64,000 nt of DNA from contig NZ_CP036264.1 in the NCBI RefSeq assembly GCF_008035925.1, forward strand, positions 7,845,641 through 7,909,640, in the 5' to 3' direction. The stretch is from Stieleria maiorica (GTDB taxonomy: Bacteria > Planctomycetota > Planctomycetia > Pirellulales > Pirellulaceae). A model generated the notes under the pieces. That model had not been told where the DNA came from. It made no database searches and saw nothing but the letters and a program-made list of their open reading frames with translations. Position 1 is the stretch's first letter. Each line of letters begins with the position of its first letter. A program made the translations under genes and the position numbers. Of this stretch, positions 1 to 8,304 are shown one piece after another.

Positions 1-125
1 TCGGTGGCATGCCGGCTGCCAGAGTCAACGACATGACGGCCCACAGCAGCTGCGTCGCCCCGATCCCCAGCCCGGTCGGCAAGGTCCTGCCGCCGGGATG
101 TCCGACTGTGATGATCGGGGGCTGA
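1..125 (+). CDS. PAAR-domain protein, C-terminal end (5' truncated by window)
   Basis: Reading from base 3, an open frame runs to TGA at 123-125 and encodes about 40 residues starting GGMPAARVNDMTAH and ending in PTVMIGG. The PAAR motif, the D-M-T-A-H segment and the closing P-T-V-x-I-G-G are the signature of PAAR proteins, which form the sharp tip on VgrG-like spikes of type VI secretion and related contractile systems. Only the last part is visible, so an N-terminal or effector fusion cannot be judged. The stop is 6 bases before the GTG of the next gene, suggesting one transcript. No other secretion genes lie inside the window. Confidence 0.7.
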   Translation, partial: GGMPAARVNDMTAHSSCVAPIPSPVGKVLPPGCPTVMIGG

Positions 126-131
126 CGTCTC

Positions 132-1211
132 GTGCGACGGCGGCATCTCGAAACCTTTCAACCGGTCTGTCCCGTGTGCCGCGTCGCCCGCGGACAATTC
201 CATCTGCTTGATCTGGCAACGGTCATCAAAGAAGTCGATGACCACATCGTCGAAGGGCTGTTGCACTGCAGCGATCGGAATTGTCAACGCGAGTATCCCA
301 TCATCGATGGCGTGCCGTTGATCATTCGCGACATCCGCAGCTATCTGTCGGACAATCTGTTCCAAGTCTGCCAACGAACCGATCTGAGCGAAACGATCGA
401 AAGCGTCTTGGGGGATTGTGGTGGACATGGTTCGGTCTTCGACGCGATCCGCCAGCACGTCAGTTCGTACGCCTGGGACCACTACGGCGATCTGGATCCC
501 GACGAACCGCCCGGAGATCCCCGCCCGGGATCGATGCTTCGCGTTTTGCGCCGCGGGATCGCATTGTCGGGCCTGGAATCAGATCGGCCCGACAGCATGT
601 TGGACGTCGGCTGTTCCGTCGGCCGTAGCACGTTCACGCTTGCCGAAACACTCGATCGCCCGGTCCTGGGGATCGATTTGAATCTCCCGATGTTGCGAGT
701 CGCGGCGCGGGCGCTGCGCGAGGGCGTGGTACGATACCCGCGACGTCGCGTAGGGATTGTTTATGATCGCCGCGAGTTTCCAGTCTCGTTTCGCTGCGCG
801 GACCGGGTCGACTTTTGGGCCTGCGACGCCACCGCGCTGCCGTTTGCCGAAGAATCGATCGGCGCCGCACTCAGTCTGAACGTGTTGGATTGCGTCCACT
901 CGCCGATGGAGTTTCTTTCGTCGCTCGGAGCGGTCCTCCAACCGAACGGCCGGGCCGTGATCGCGTCGCCCTATGATTGGTCGTCATCGGCGACGCCCAT
1001 CGAAGGCTGGATCGGTGGCCACTCCCAACGTGGTCCCGATCGCGGTGCCAGCGAATCGATCTTGCGACAGATTCTTACCCCCGGTCATCCACAGGCAATT
1101 CAATCCTTGCGGCTGATCGCCGAAAACAACTGTCCCTGGCACGTCCGCATGCATGATCGAAGCGTCGTGTCCTACGACAGCCACTTGGTCGTCGCGCAAA
1201 AAGTGGGATAG
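132..1211 (+). CDS. Trm112-like zinc domain / SAM-dependent methyltransferase
   Basis: A 359-residue protein starting at GTG. The first 65 residues contain CPVC followed by LHCSDRNC and the segment REYPIIDGVPLII, which is the Trm112-like (UPF0434) zinc-ribbon pattern. After a helical linker, residues about 150-170 read MLDVGCSVGRSTF, the glycine-rich SAM-binding motif I of class I methyltransferases, followed by GIDLN (motif II acid) and a later ALSLNVLDCV segment resembling motif IV. The substrate is unknown. It follows the PAAR gene by 6 bases and converges on the giant gene to the right; the 1212-1479 gap between them shows nothing I recognise. Confidence 0.75.
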   Translation: MRRRHLETFQPVCPVCRVARGQFHLLDLATVIKEVDDHIVEGLLHCSDRNCQREYPIIDGVPLIIRDIRSYLSDNLFQVCQRTDLSETIESVLGDCGGHGSVFDAIRQHVSSYAWDHYGDLDPDEPPGDPRPGSMLRVLRRGIALSGLESDRPDSMLDVGCSVGRSTFTLAETLDRPVLGIDLNLPMLRVAARALREGVVRYPRRRVGIVYDRREFPVSFRCADRVDFWACDATALPFAEESIGAALSLNVLDCVHSPMEFLSSLGAVLQPNGRAVIASPYDWSSSATPIEGWIGGHSQRGPDRGASESILRQILTPGHPQAIQSLRLIAENNCPWHVRMHDRSVVSYDSHLVVAQKVG

Positions 1212-1479
1212 GCTTCCACGAATCCGTCGTGGACGACGCGAGGAGTCCTGGCCGTGCTTGGAACGAATGGACTCGTCGCCTCGTCCACTACCTGAAACAC
1301 CGAGCTGCTGCGGAGTTCGAGTATAGCGCCACACCTTCGTTTTCGATTGGGCTGGACAGTCGCCGTCCTCTCCGAGGTCGGCGCGGGACAAAGCTCTGCA
1401 TGTTCGTGTGCCGAGCTCGGAGAACACGGCGACTCTCCGAACGCATCGGCAACTACGCGACTTGAGTTACGGTAAACCC

Positions 1480-4400
1480 CTAGTGCCCCACCGGCAGCAA
1501 GCCGCCTGACTCGGGAATCCCTACCTCCACCCAATCACGATCCAATTGCCAAGCACCGTCGATTTCATGAGTCTGATTCGTGACGCGGATCTGCTGGACC
1601 GGGGCGTTGTTTTTGGTCGGATAGTAGAACGTGTGCACCGACATTCGCCGCAGCGGGTCGAACTGTCGCACGATGCGGATCGGCAGTCCATCGATCGATT
1701 CATCAAGACTGACTTTGATGGATGTCACGGGGATATCGGGGTCGGCAAACTCAACGACGTACCTGCGCCGCGCCACGCCGTCGGCAAACGTGGTGCCCAA
1801 CGGATCGATTCGCACACTGATCCCCGATCCAACGGCGATCGGTTCGCCCGACGTCTCGTCGACCGGGATCGCCCGATTCAGCCGCGCTACTCCGCCTCCA
1901 TCGCTGGCCTGATTGCCTCCGCCGGCAATCCCCGGCGGAAGCAATTCGATCGTGGTGGATTCTTCGGCGGGCCGCGACCAAACGCGCACTCGTGCCTTCA
2001 CCGCTCGGCGCGGCCAATCGCTTGACAGCAGATTCATCACCGGGGCCGGTTCCCCCGGTTCAAACGTCGCGTCATAGAAGGTGTAGGCTTGACCGACCTC
2101 TTGCCCGTCGACCGCTACCGGTTGAATTTCAATCCAAACTGCCGAAGGACGACGTGTGGCTCGCCAAAGCGGACGGTCATCCGAACCGGCGGGATCGCGT
2201 CGCTGCCAGGAAACAGGAAACGCGACGTCATGGGGCGGTTGATGCTGCGGGCGATGCACCCGGATCACGTGATCGGTCGCGGCGCCCTGGGACGTCACCA
2301 ACCCTGCCACGGCTTCGACGTTGTCGTCGTACGGATAGTCATAGATCTCCGTGCCCGCTTCGTTGACATACAACTGGTACGCTTCGCCACCTTCCAAGAC
2401 CACCGGTTCGATCGCCAGCGGTTGCGTCGCGGCTTCCTGTGCTGCGGCGTCCACCCACTGTCTGCCTTCGTATTGCAGCGCGAACAGCTCGGGCGATTCG
2501 GGGGCAGGTGCAACGCGTGTCGGCGAGCCCAGCGTGATCGGCACGTCGGGGCGATGGTCGTCTTGATAGGATCGCAATCGATACATCCCCGGCGCCAGCA
2601 AGTTCCGCAGTGCTTGTTTCAAGTCGGTTGAACTGGCCAAAGCTTGGAAACGACCACCGGTATCACGGCTCAACCGGTCGAATTCCTGGACGGCATCTTG
2701 TTGCTGCGAGCGATCCATTCCCAGGCCCAGTATGTGCACGGGGACCGGCGTCTGCATCCAAGCCTGGCGGACGTCGTTGTCGGTCGTCAGCGACGAATTG
2801 GTGGCCGACGGCGGGATGAATTGGTAATTGGCTCCATCGGTGATCGCGATGACGTGTCGATCGGCCGTGGCGTCGTCCGCCGAAAACTCTTGAATCGCTT
2901 GCATCACGGAAAGGTACAACGGCGATTGTCCCCACGGTTTCAATCCGCCGATTTCAGGGACCAACGATTGAGCCGCTGCGAGGTCAAAGTCGCTTAACCC
3001 CAGCATCGCTTCGACATCCCGCTCCGGCGTTAATGCAGGATCGATCAGTCCGCCAAAATCCGGCCGGGTGAGTGGTCTGACCGGCTCGTCAACACTCCAG
3101 CCCAAGCGGTGTCCGAATGCGCGGACACCGACCCGAATGTTTCGCCGAAGCCCTAGATCGAACAGCATTTCTTGCAGCGCCGACTTGGCGATTTCCATCC
3201 GCGAAGCGACCTCACCTGCATTCGCTTCGAGCGATTCCGCCATGCTGGCCGAGCAATCCAGGACAAACACGACTGACAGCTCGTCCCAGGGACCGTTCAG
3301 CGTGACTTCGCTTTTCTGGTACCGATGCGGATGGACATCGATCTTCACACCGCCCAGTTGTTCCAGGTTCAAGGGGCTGCCGTATTCATGGCCGCGAAAA
3401 ACGGCTTGTGCTTTCAACGCCAATCCCGCACCAGATACCTCCGCCGGCAAGACGACTTGATAGTGAGCATTGGACGTGGGCAGCGTCACCGCATCAGAGG
3501 GTTGGATGGATTCAAAATCAATCCGCTGCGATTCGCTACGCACCGACACGACGGCGGTTCCCTGCGGTGGCGCGAAGGCGTTTTCCGGTTCGGATCGGAT
3601 CACCAGCAATGACCTGATGTCGTCCTGGGGATCCAATTGAATTGTCCGCGCCGAGGTGGTCGACAGCCAGCCAGGAAGGAATTGACGACTCGCTTCCAGC
3701 TGTGATCGGGCCTCGGCAAGTTCAACGAGTCGTTCACCGCCGGACGCCGAATCAATCCCCTGGCGGTCCAATTCGGCGACCGATGCCAGATAGTCTGTCG
3801 CGGCAAGATCGTAAAACGGACGCTCGCCACCGGCCGGTCCCCAAAAATCAGCCAGGGATCGCTCGGCATGCCACATCAACAGCGCCTTGATGTCGATGTC
3901 GCGAAGCAGCGCGATCGGATCGTCGGCTGGGCGAGGAAACCAGATCGATGCGGCGGCTCGCGTTCGACGCGCTTCGGTGGCACATCGGTTTCGTTGACCC
4001 GACAACGTCGTCTCGACACCCATTCCTTGCATCTGACGCTCGACAGAATCCAGAAATGATGCGATCGGCGTGTTGGCGGCATCACCCGCGCCGCCCGTCG
4101 TCTCGCCGAGCAATAAATCCAGCGGATGCCGTTGCCAGCTTTCCAGGCGAGCGGAATAGGCGAGTTCAGATGATGGAATCGAATCGGCTTGGTCGTCGTC
4201 GCTGGGCGGTTCCAGGTTGGCGTGAACACGTGTGGTCAATTCGTTCATCGCAGTCCGCAGATCACGTCGGGACTCCCAATTGACCAAGGGGACGGACAAG
4301 ACGGCTTGGATCTCTCCGACCGTCTCCAGCTGATTGGTCAGACTTTCGCGGATCAGTTCACGCGTCCGCAGGGTCAGTTTTTCCTGCAGGCTGTCGATCG

Positions 4401-6447
4401 TGGGGCGGATTTTTTCCTCCGCCAACGCACCGATGCTCCGCAGGGATTGAACGACCGTTTGGTCGTCGATCGAGGTCGGCATCGCGTCGAGTTCGGCGGC
4501 AAGACGCTCGGTTTCACCGATCAACGGCACGATCACGTTTTCAATGTCGTCTTTCGTTTCCGCGGGATCCGATGCGCGGTCCGGGTGGGCGATCCACTGT
4601 GCGTAGTAAGGCGCGAGCGCCATCGATCGATCGCTGATTTGTGATGCGGTGATTGCCGTTGTCAGCGCGCCCATCGATGCGGTGAGGCTCGATTGTGTTT
4701 CTTGAAGACTTTCGGCCAGGCCCTCTTGCTGACGCAGAAACACGCGGTCTTCTGCCATACGACGCGATGCGTCTGCCGGCGCCAGCAACCATCGGGTCCA
4801 ACGATGGACGCGAAGGTCTGCGGGGATCCCATCGTCATCACGCGGGACCGTTCGGTCTTCGATCTCACTTTGCAGCGTCAGTAACGTGCCCAACACGTCC
4901 GCTTGTTGCCACAACCGTGGCGTCTGGTAGCGATCTAACATTCGGGCAAACTGCGTGCTGCGATAGTCCGACGTCGCAAGCTCCTCAAATTCTGCCCGAA
5001 CGCTCGAAAGCAGTCCGGCGTTTGGCCGGGTGGAAAACTCTTGCAATCGATCACGAAGCTGCGCGCTTGAAGTCATGTCCTGCGTGCCGAAAAACTCCGC
5101 CAGCGGCAGCGAGTGGACACGCAGCGCACGTGGCAGCGGCGGGCGGTTGCCCGAGACCAGCGAATAGGCGTTTGAATAGGTTGGCGATTGCGGCAATCGG
5201 GCCATCCGGGTTTCAATCGCCTTGATCTCGCCGACCACGCGATTAAACGTCCGCTTGGCCAAGGTTTGATAACCCTTGCCGGCGGTCGCCAGTTGCTCCA
5301 GCCACAACAGACTGTGTTCCAAGTCTCGGAACGCGATCGGTTCGCGGCGATAGAGTTGTTGTTCGCGATGCTCGTCCAAAGATCGCCAAAGTGAGTCAAG
5401 CTGGGCATCCGAAATCGTCGGCCCAGATCGACTGACTGTGGGGCGAGCGGTCAACTGGTTCAATCGCTCCGGATTCAAACTCCGCGTCAGGTGAAAGTTC
5501 GAATCGGCATGGACCTTCATCAGGACGGGCGTTTGGCGATCACCGCGGCTACGCCGTGCCCACCAACTGACCTGAGTTTGAACGTAACGGTGAAGCTCGA
5601 CAAGGTCGACCCATCCATCGCCGTTGCCATGGTGTGACACTTGATCGGCGGCGCCGGCGAGTCCCAATTGCAGGAAGTGCCCGAACACTGATCCCGCCAG
5701 ATCTGCTGAAACATGGGCCGTTTCGTCCGATCCGGCCGACAACATCACCGCCAAATCGACCTTGGTCTTTTCCTTCGCCACGCGTTCGGCAAACGCGGCT
5801 TGGACCTCGTCGGCGAATCGATTCACCCGCAGGCCGATGTTCCAATTGACCTGCATGCGGTTGCAGTCGAGGATCAGGAGCGTCTTGCGTTTCGCGCCCA
5901 GCGGCTCGATGCGGTCCAGCAGTTCGTCCAAATCGATCCACGACTCGGAATCGGTCGCCGAGGCCTTGGGTGGGATCAGCCGGATCGAATCGCCACCGCC
6001 ATCGGCAACCCCGTGCAGACTGACCCAAACGATCAACGGCAATCGCCGGCTTTGCCCCTGTGCCCGCGTTACCTCTCGCTCCAAGCGTTGGTAAAAATCG
6101 GATGCTTTGAAAATCGGGGCATCATCGCCACGCACAGTGATCGTTTCGCCGTCCATGACGCCCAATTTCCCAAAGTCCTCTTTGGCCCAGGCGTTCGGCG
6201 GCAGCGGCCACGAGTACTCCGCCGCCGACAGCACCACCACCGCAGTGCGTTTGGGGGAGAGCAACAACAGCCAAATCAGCCAGGCGAACAACAGCAATGC
6301 GGCCAGCAACAGCACGCCCCACATCACCTGCCGCCAGCGCCGCCACAGGATTCCGAAAACGTCGGCGCCGCCGGCGCGATCGCCCTGCCAGACCTTGCGA
6401 TCGGGTTGGCTGGCCTTGCCGGCGGGCTGAGTGGATGAAGTCGACAT
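1480..6447 (-). CDS. giant membrane-anchored caspase-like (C14) and vWA protein
   Basis: About 1655 residues when started at ATG 6447 (an upstream-extended start at 6534 would overlap the preceding gene). A single strong membrane segment (about residues 42-64) follows a short cytoplasmic tail. Next comes a caspase-like fold: WVSLHGV carries the candidate catalytic His (about 145) and LLILDCNRM the candidate Cys (about 195), at normal dyad spacing for peptidase C14. A long helical middle of roughly 700 residues has no recognised domain. Around residue 1055-1260 is a von Willebrand A domain with MIDAS DCSAS. The C-terminus is beta-rich. It lies 40 bases after the HEAT-like lipoprotein gene and probably shares its transcript. 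Protease activity is inferred from the dyad only; the target is unknown. Confidence 0.75.
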   Translation of the reverse strand: MSTSSTQPAGKASQPDRKVWQGDRAGGADVFGILWRRWRQVMWGVLLLAALLLFAWLIWLLLLSPKRTAVVVLSAAEYSWPLPPNAWAKEDFGKLGVMDGETITVRGDDAPIFKASDFYQRLEREVTRAQGQSRRLPLIVWVSLHGVADGGGDSIRLIPPKASATDSESWIDLDELLDRIEPLGAKRKTLLILDCNRMQVNWNIGLRVNRFADEVQAAFAERVAKEKTKVDLAVMLSAGSDETAHVSADLAGSVFGHFLQLGLAGAADQVSHHGNGDGWVDLVELHRYVQTQVSWWARRSRGDRQTPVLMKVHADSNFHLTRSLNPERLNQLTARPTVSRSGPTISDAQLDSLWRSLDEHREQQLYRREPIAFRDLEHSLLWLEQLATAGKGYQTLAKRTFNRVVGEIKAIETRMARLPQSPTYSNAYSLVSGNRPPLPRALRVHSLPLAEFFGTQDMTSSAQLRDRLQEFSTRPNAGLLSSVRAEFEELATSDYRSTQFARMLDRYQTPRLWQQADVLGTLLTLQSEIEDRTVPRDDDGIPADLRVHRWTRWLLAPADASRRMAEDRVFLRQQEGLAESLQETQSSLTASMGALTTAITASQISDRSMALAPYYAQWIAHPDRASDPAETKDDIENVIVPLIGETERLAAELDAMPTSIDDQTVVQSLRSIGALAEEKIRPTIDSLQEKLTLRTRELIRESLTNQLETVGEIQAVLSVPLVNWESRRDLRTAMNELTTRVHANLEPPSDDDQADSIPSSELAYSARLESWQRHPLDLLLGETTGGAGDAANTPIASFLDSVERQMQGMGVETTLSGQRNRCATEARRTRAAASIWFPRPADDPIALLRDIDIKALLMWHAERSLADFWGPAGGERPFYDLAATDYLASVAELDRQGIDSASGGERLVELAEARSQLEASRQFLPGWLSTTSARTIQLDPQDDIRSLLVIRSEPENAFAPPQGTAVVSVRSESQRIDFESIQPSDAVTLPTSNAHYQVVLPAEVSGAGLALKAQAVFRGHEYGSPLNLEQLGGVKIDVHPHRYQKSEVTLNGPWDELSVVFVLDCSASMAESLEANAGEVASRMEIAKSALQEMLFDLGLRRNIRVGVRAFGHRLGWSVDEPVRPLTRPDFGGLIDPALTPERDVEAMLGLSDFDLAAAQSLVPEIGGLKPWGQSPLYLSVMQAIQEFSADDATADRHVIAITDGANYQFIPPSATNSSLTTDNDVRQAWMQTPVPVHILGLGMDRSQQQDAVQEFDRLSRDTGGRFQALASSTDLKQALRNLLAPGMYRLRSYQDDHRPDVPITLGSPTRVAPAPESPELFALQYEGRQWVDAAAQEAATQPLAIEPVVLEGGEAYQLYVNEAGTEIYDYPYDDNVEAVAGLVTSQGAATDHVIRVHRPQHQPPHDVAFPVSWQRRDPAGSDDRPLWRATRRPSAVWIEIQPVAVDGQEVGQAYTFYDATFEPGEPAPVMNLLSSDWPRRAVKARVRVWSRPAEESTTIELLPPGIAGGGNQASDGGGVARLNRAIPVDETSGEPIAVGSGISVRIDPLGTTFADGVARRRYVVEFADPDIPVTSIKVSLDESIDGLPIRIVRQFDPLRRMSVHTFYYPTKNNAPVQQIRVTNQTHEIDGAWQLDRDWVEVGIPESGGLLPVGH

Positions 6448-6487
6448 GGATTTGTCGTCCGTGGGGCTCGTCGCTCGTGGGGGAACG

Positions 6488-7486
6488 TTACTCGCGTCGA
6501 ACCGAATCGTGATCGGATTGCAGCGTCGGATCAAAACTTTCTGGCAACAAGAATCCGGCGGTCGTCGTCACAGTGGCTGTGGTGGCGTCCGCTTCGGTGT
6601 GACCGACCACCGCGATGCCTTGATCGGCCGTCGCATCGTTATTCGGCACCACCTCTTGAGCGGCGACGTCACTCGATTTGGATTCCGGCATCACGGCGTT
6701 TGCCGCGACCGCCGGAGTGACCTCACCGGCCGGCGTGGGAACTGCATCGACGGACGTCGGGCCTTCCATCGGCGCGGTCCCTCCGTCAATTGGTGTTGCG
6801 CCGCTGCAGGCACAGATCACCAGACGGGCTCGGCGACGCACATAGTGTGACGGTTCCACGAATTCATTGCAGTCGTCTTTTTCATAGACAATCTCATACA
6901 GCTTTTTTAGCAGCTTCGGGCTGCAACAACTGTTCGGACAAATGCATCCCCCTTTGCCGGTCACGGCTTCGCGCAGACCATCCAAAGTTGCGATCCGAAT
7001 GTCTTCGCTGCAATCGTCCAGCGCTGCCAACAGTGCGTCCTCGGCAGCCTCATTGCATTTCCCGCATCCTTGTTTAGCAAGGAACTTGATCGCTTTGGCT
7101 TTCTGCGGCGCTTTGTCTTGTTCGATCTTGGCTTCCGCGGCGGCTTTTTCCGCCGGGCTGGCATCGGGGCCCAAGTTGGACGGGTCCGTGATCGACTTGA
7201 TCGGCGGTCTTGCCTCCAAACCCGGGAAACGTGTTCCCAACCGATTGCGGACACGCCCGCCGACCGTCCGAATCCCGCCAAAGACCAAGTCCAGGCCCAA
7301 GAACTGCGGCAGCGTCATCCCTGGGGCCGCCGGGGCAGCCACGGCGACAATCGTGGTCGCACCGGCTTGGGCCGACGTCGGGGCTGCCGGCGCAGGCGCC
7401 GCCGGGGGAACCGACGCACAGCCGGCGCAAGTTGCCACTGCGATCAAGCAAACGCCGATCGAAAAGCGGTTGCGACTGTTGGTCAT
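6488..7486 (-). CDS. HEAT-like repeat lipoprotein
   Basis: About 332 residues from ATG 7486, chosen because a hydrophobic signal ending in CAGC with a following Ser/Pro/Ala-rich stretch begins there and a GAAGAG Shine-Dalgarno lies upstream; the longer frame to 7537 adds a basic tail in front of the signal. The mature protein has a Pro/Ala linker, then a segment with KFLAKQGCGKC...ALLAALDDCSEDIRIATLDGLREAV that resembles HEAT/armadillo-type helices, with clustered cysteines (CGKC, CICPNSCC) that could bind metal or form disulfides. The C-terminal part is low complexity. It precedes the caspase/vWA gene on the same strand, so the two are probably made together at the cell envelope. Function unknown. 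Confidence 0.65.
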   Translation of the reverse strand: MTNSRNRFSIGVCLIAVATCAGCASVPPAAPAPAAPTSAQAGATTIVAVAAPAAPGMTLPQFLGLDLVFGGIRTVGGRVRNRLGTRFPGLEARPPIKSITDPSNLGPDASPAEKAAAEAKIEQDKAPQKAKAIKFLAKQGCGKCNEAAEDALLAALDDCSEDIRIATLDGLREAVTGKGGCICPNSCCSPKLLKKLYEIVYEKDDCNEFVEPSHYVRRRARLVICACSGATPIDGGTAPMEGPTSVDAVPTPAGEVTPAVAANAVMPESKSSDVAAQEVVPNNDATADQGIAVVGHTEADATTATVTTTAGFLLPESFDPTLQSDHDSVRRE

Positions 7487-7596
7487 TGATCTCTTCAACG
7501 GATTTCGAAAGGCGCATCGATAGCCACGCATACGCACTTGTATCGGTCATTCCGTTGGTGACGTTTAAGCCAACTGCAGAAAGTTTGCGGCCCCAC

Positions 7597-8304
7597 CCGT
7601 TGGTGTTTAGCCTTTAGGCGACCCCCCTCGCTGCCATGCAGCGCCCCCGGGCGTCCTACGGCCCAATACCGCTCAGCTAAGCGTCGTTTCCTTCAGGGAG
7701 TGCCCGTAGGCTCGCGCCAAACGGCTGATCATCGTTTGACATCAGCCGGTTCGCGCCAGCGTCCGGGCGGCCTTACCTTCGCGGTATTCGGGAAAGCGTG
7801 ACGCCCAACACCGTTGGTGTTTAGCCTTTAGGCGACCCCCCTCGCTGCCATGCAGCGCCCCCGGGCGTCCTACGGCCCAATACCGCTCAGCTAAGCGTCG
7901 TTTCCTTCAGGGAGTGCCCGTAGGCTCGCGCCAAACGGCTGATCATCGTTTGACATCAGCCGGTTCGCGCCAGCGTCCGGGCGGCCTTACCTTCGCGGTA
8001 TTCGGGAAAGCGTGACGCCCAACACCGTTGGTGTTTAGCCTTTAGGCGACCCCCCTCGCTGCCATGCAGCGCCCCCGGGCGTCCTACGGCCCAATACCGC
8101 TCAGCTAAGCGTCGTTTCCTTCAGGGAGTGCCCGTAGGCTCGCGCCAAACGGCTGATCATCGCTTGACATCAGCCGGTTCGCGCCAGCGTCCGGGCGGCC
8201 TTACCTTAGCGGTATTCGGGAAAGCGTGACGCCCAACGCCGTTGGTGTTTAGCCTTTAGGCGACTCCCCTCGCTGCCCCGCAGCGCCCCCGGGCGTCCTA
8301 CGGC
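7597..8304. repeat. 214-bp tandem repeat, three full copies plus a partial fourth
   Basis: The segment starting CCGTTGGTGTTTAGCC recurs at 7597, 7811, 8025 and 8239, exactly 214 bp apart. Copies 1-3 are nearly identical; copy 4 stops after about 66 bp, at 8304, inside the end of the next gene, so that gene's TAG stop (8298-8300) lies in the repeat. Each unit contains several inverted repeats: CGCTGC-CAT-GCAGCG, GGCTGAT...ATCAGCC, and a long-range AATACCGC...GCGGTATT pair. In copy 4 the CAT loop has become CCC while the stem is kept. It contains no convincing gene and has no CRISPR-like spacing. It is probably a planctomycete intergenic repeat family that expanded locally. The remaining gap 7538-7596 shows nothing else. 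Confidence 0.9.

Noticed and set aside
5713-6438. 241-codon open frame on the + strand over the caspase/vWA gene
   Set aside because: Antisense shadow of the N-terminal part of that gene, with low-complexity Gln/Arg content.
7597-8304. Possible CRISPR array
   Set aside because: The unit is 214 bp with no variable spacers, so it is an ordinary tandem repeat.
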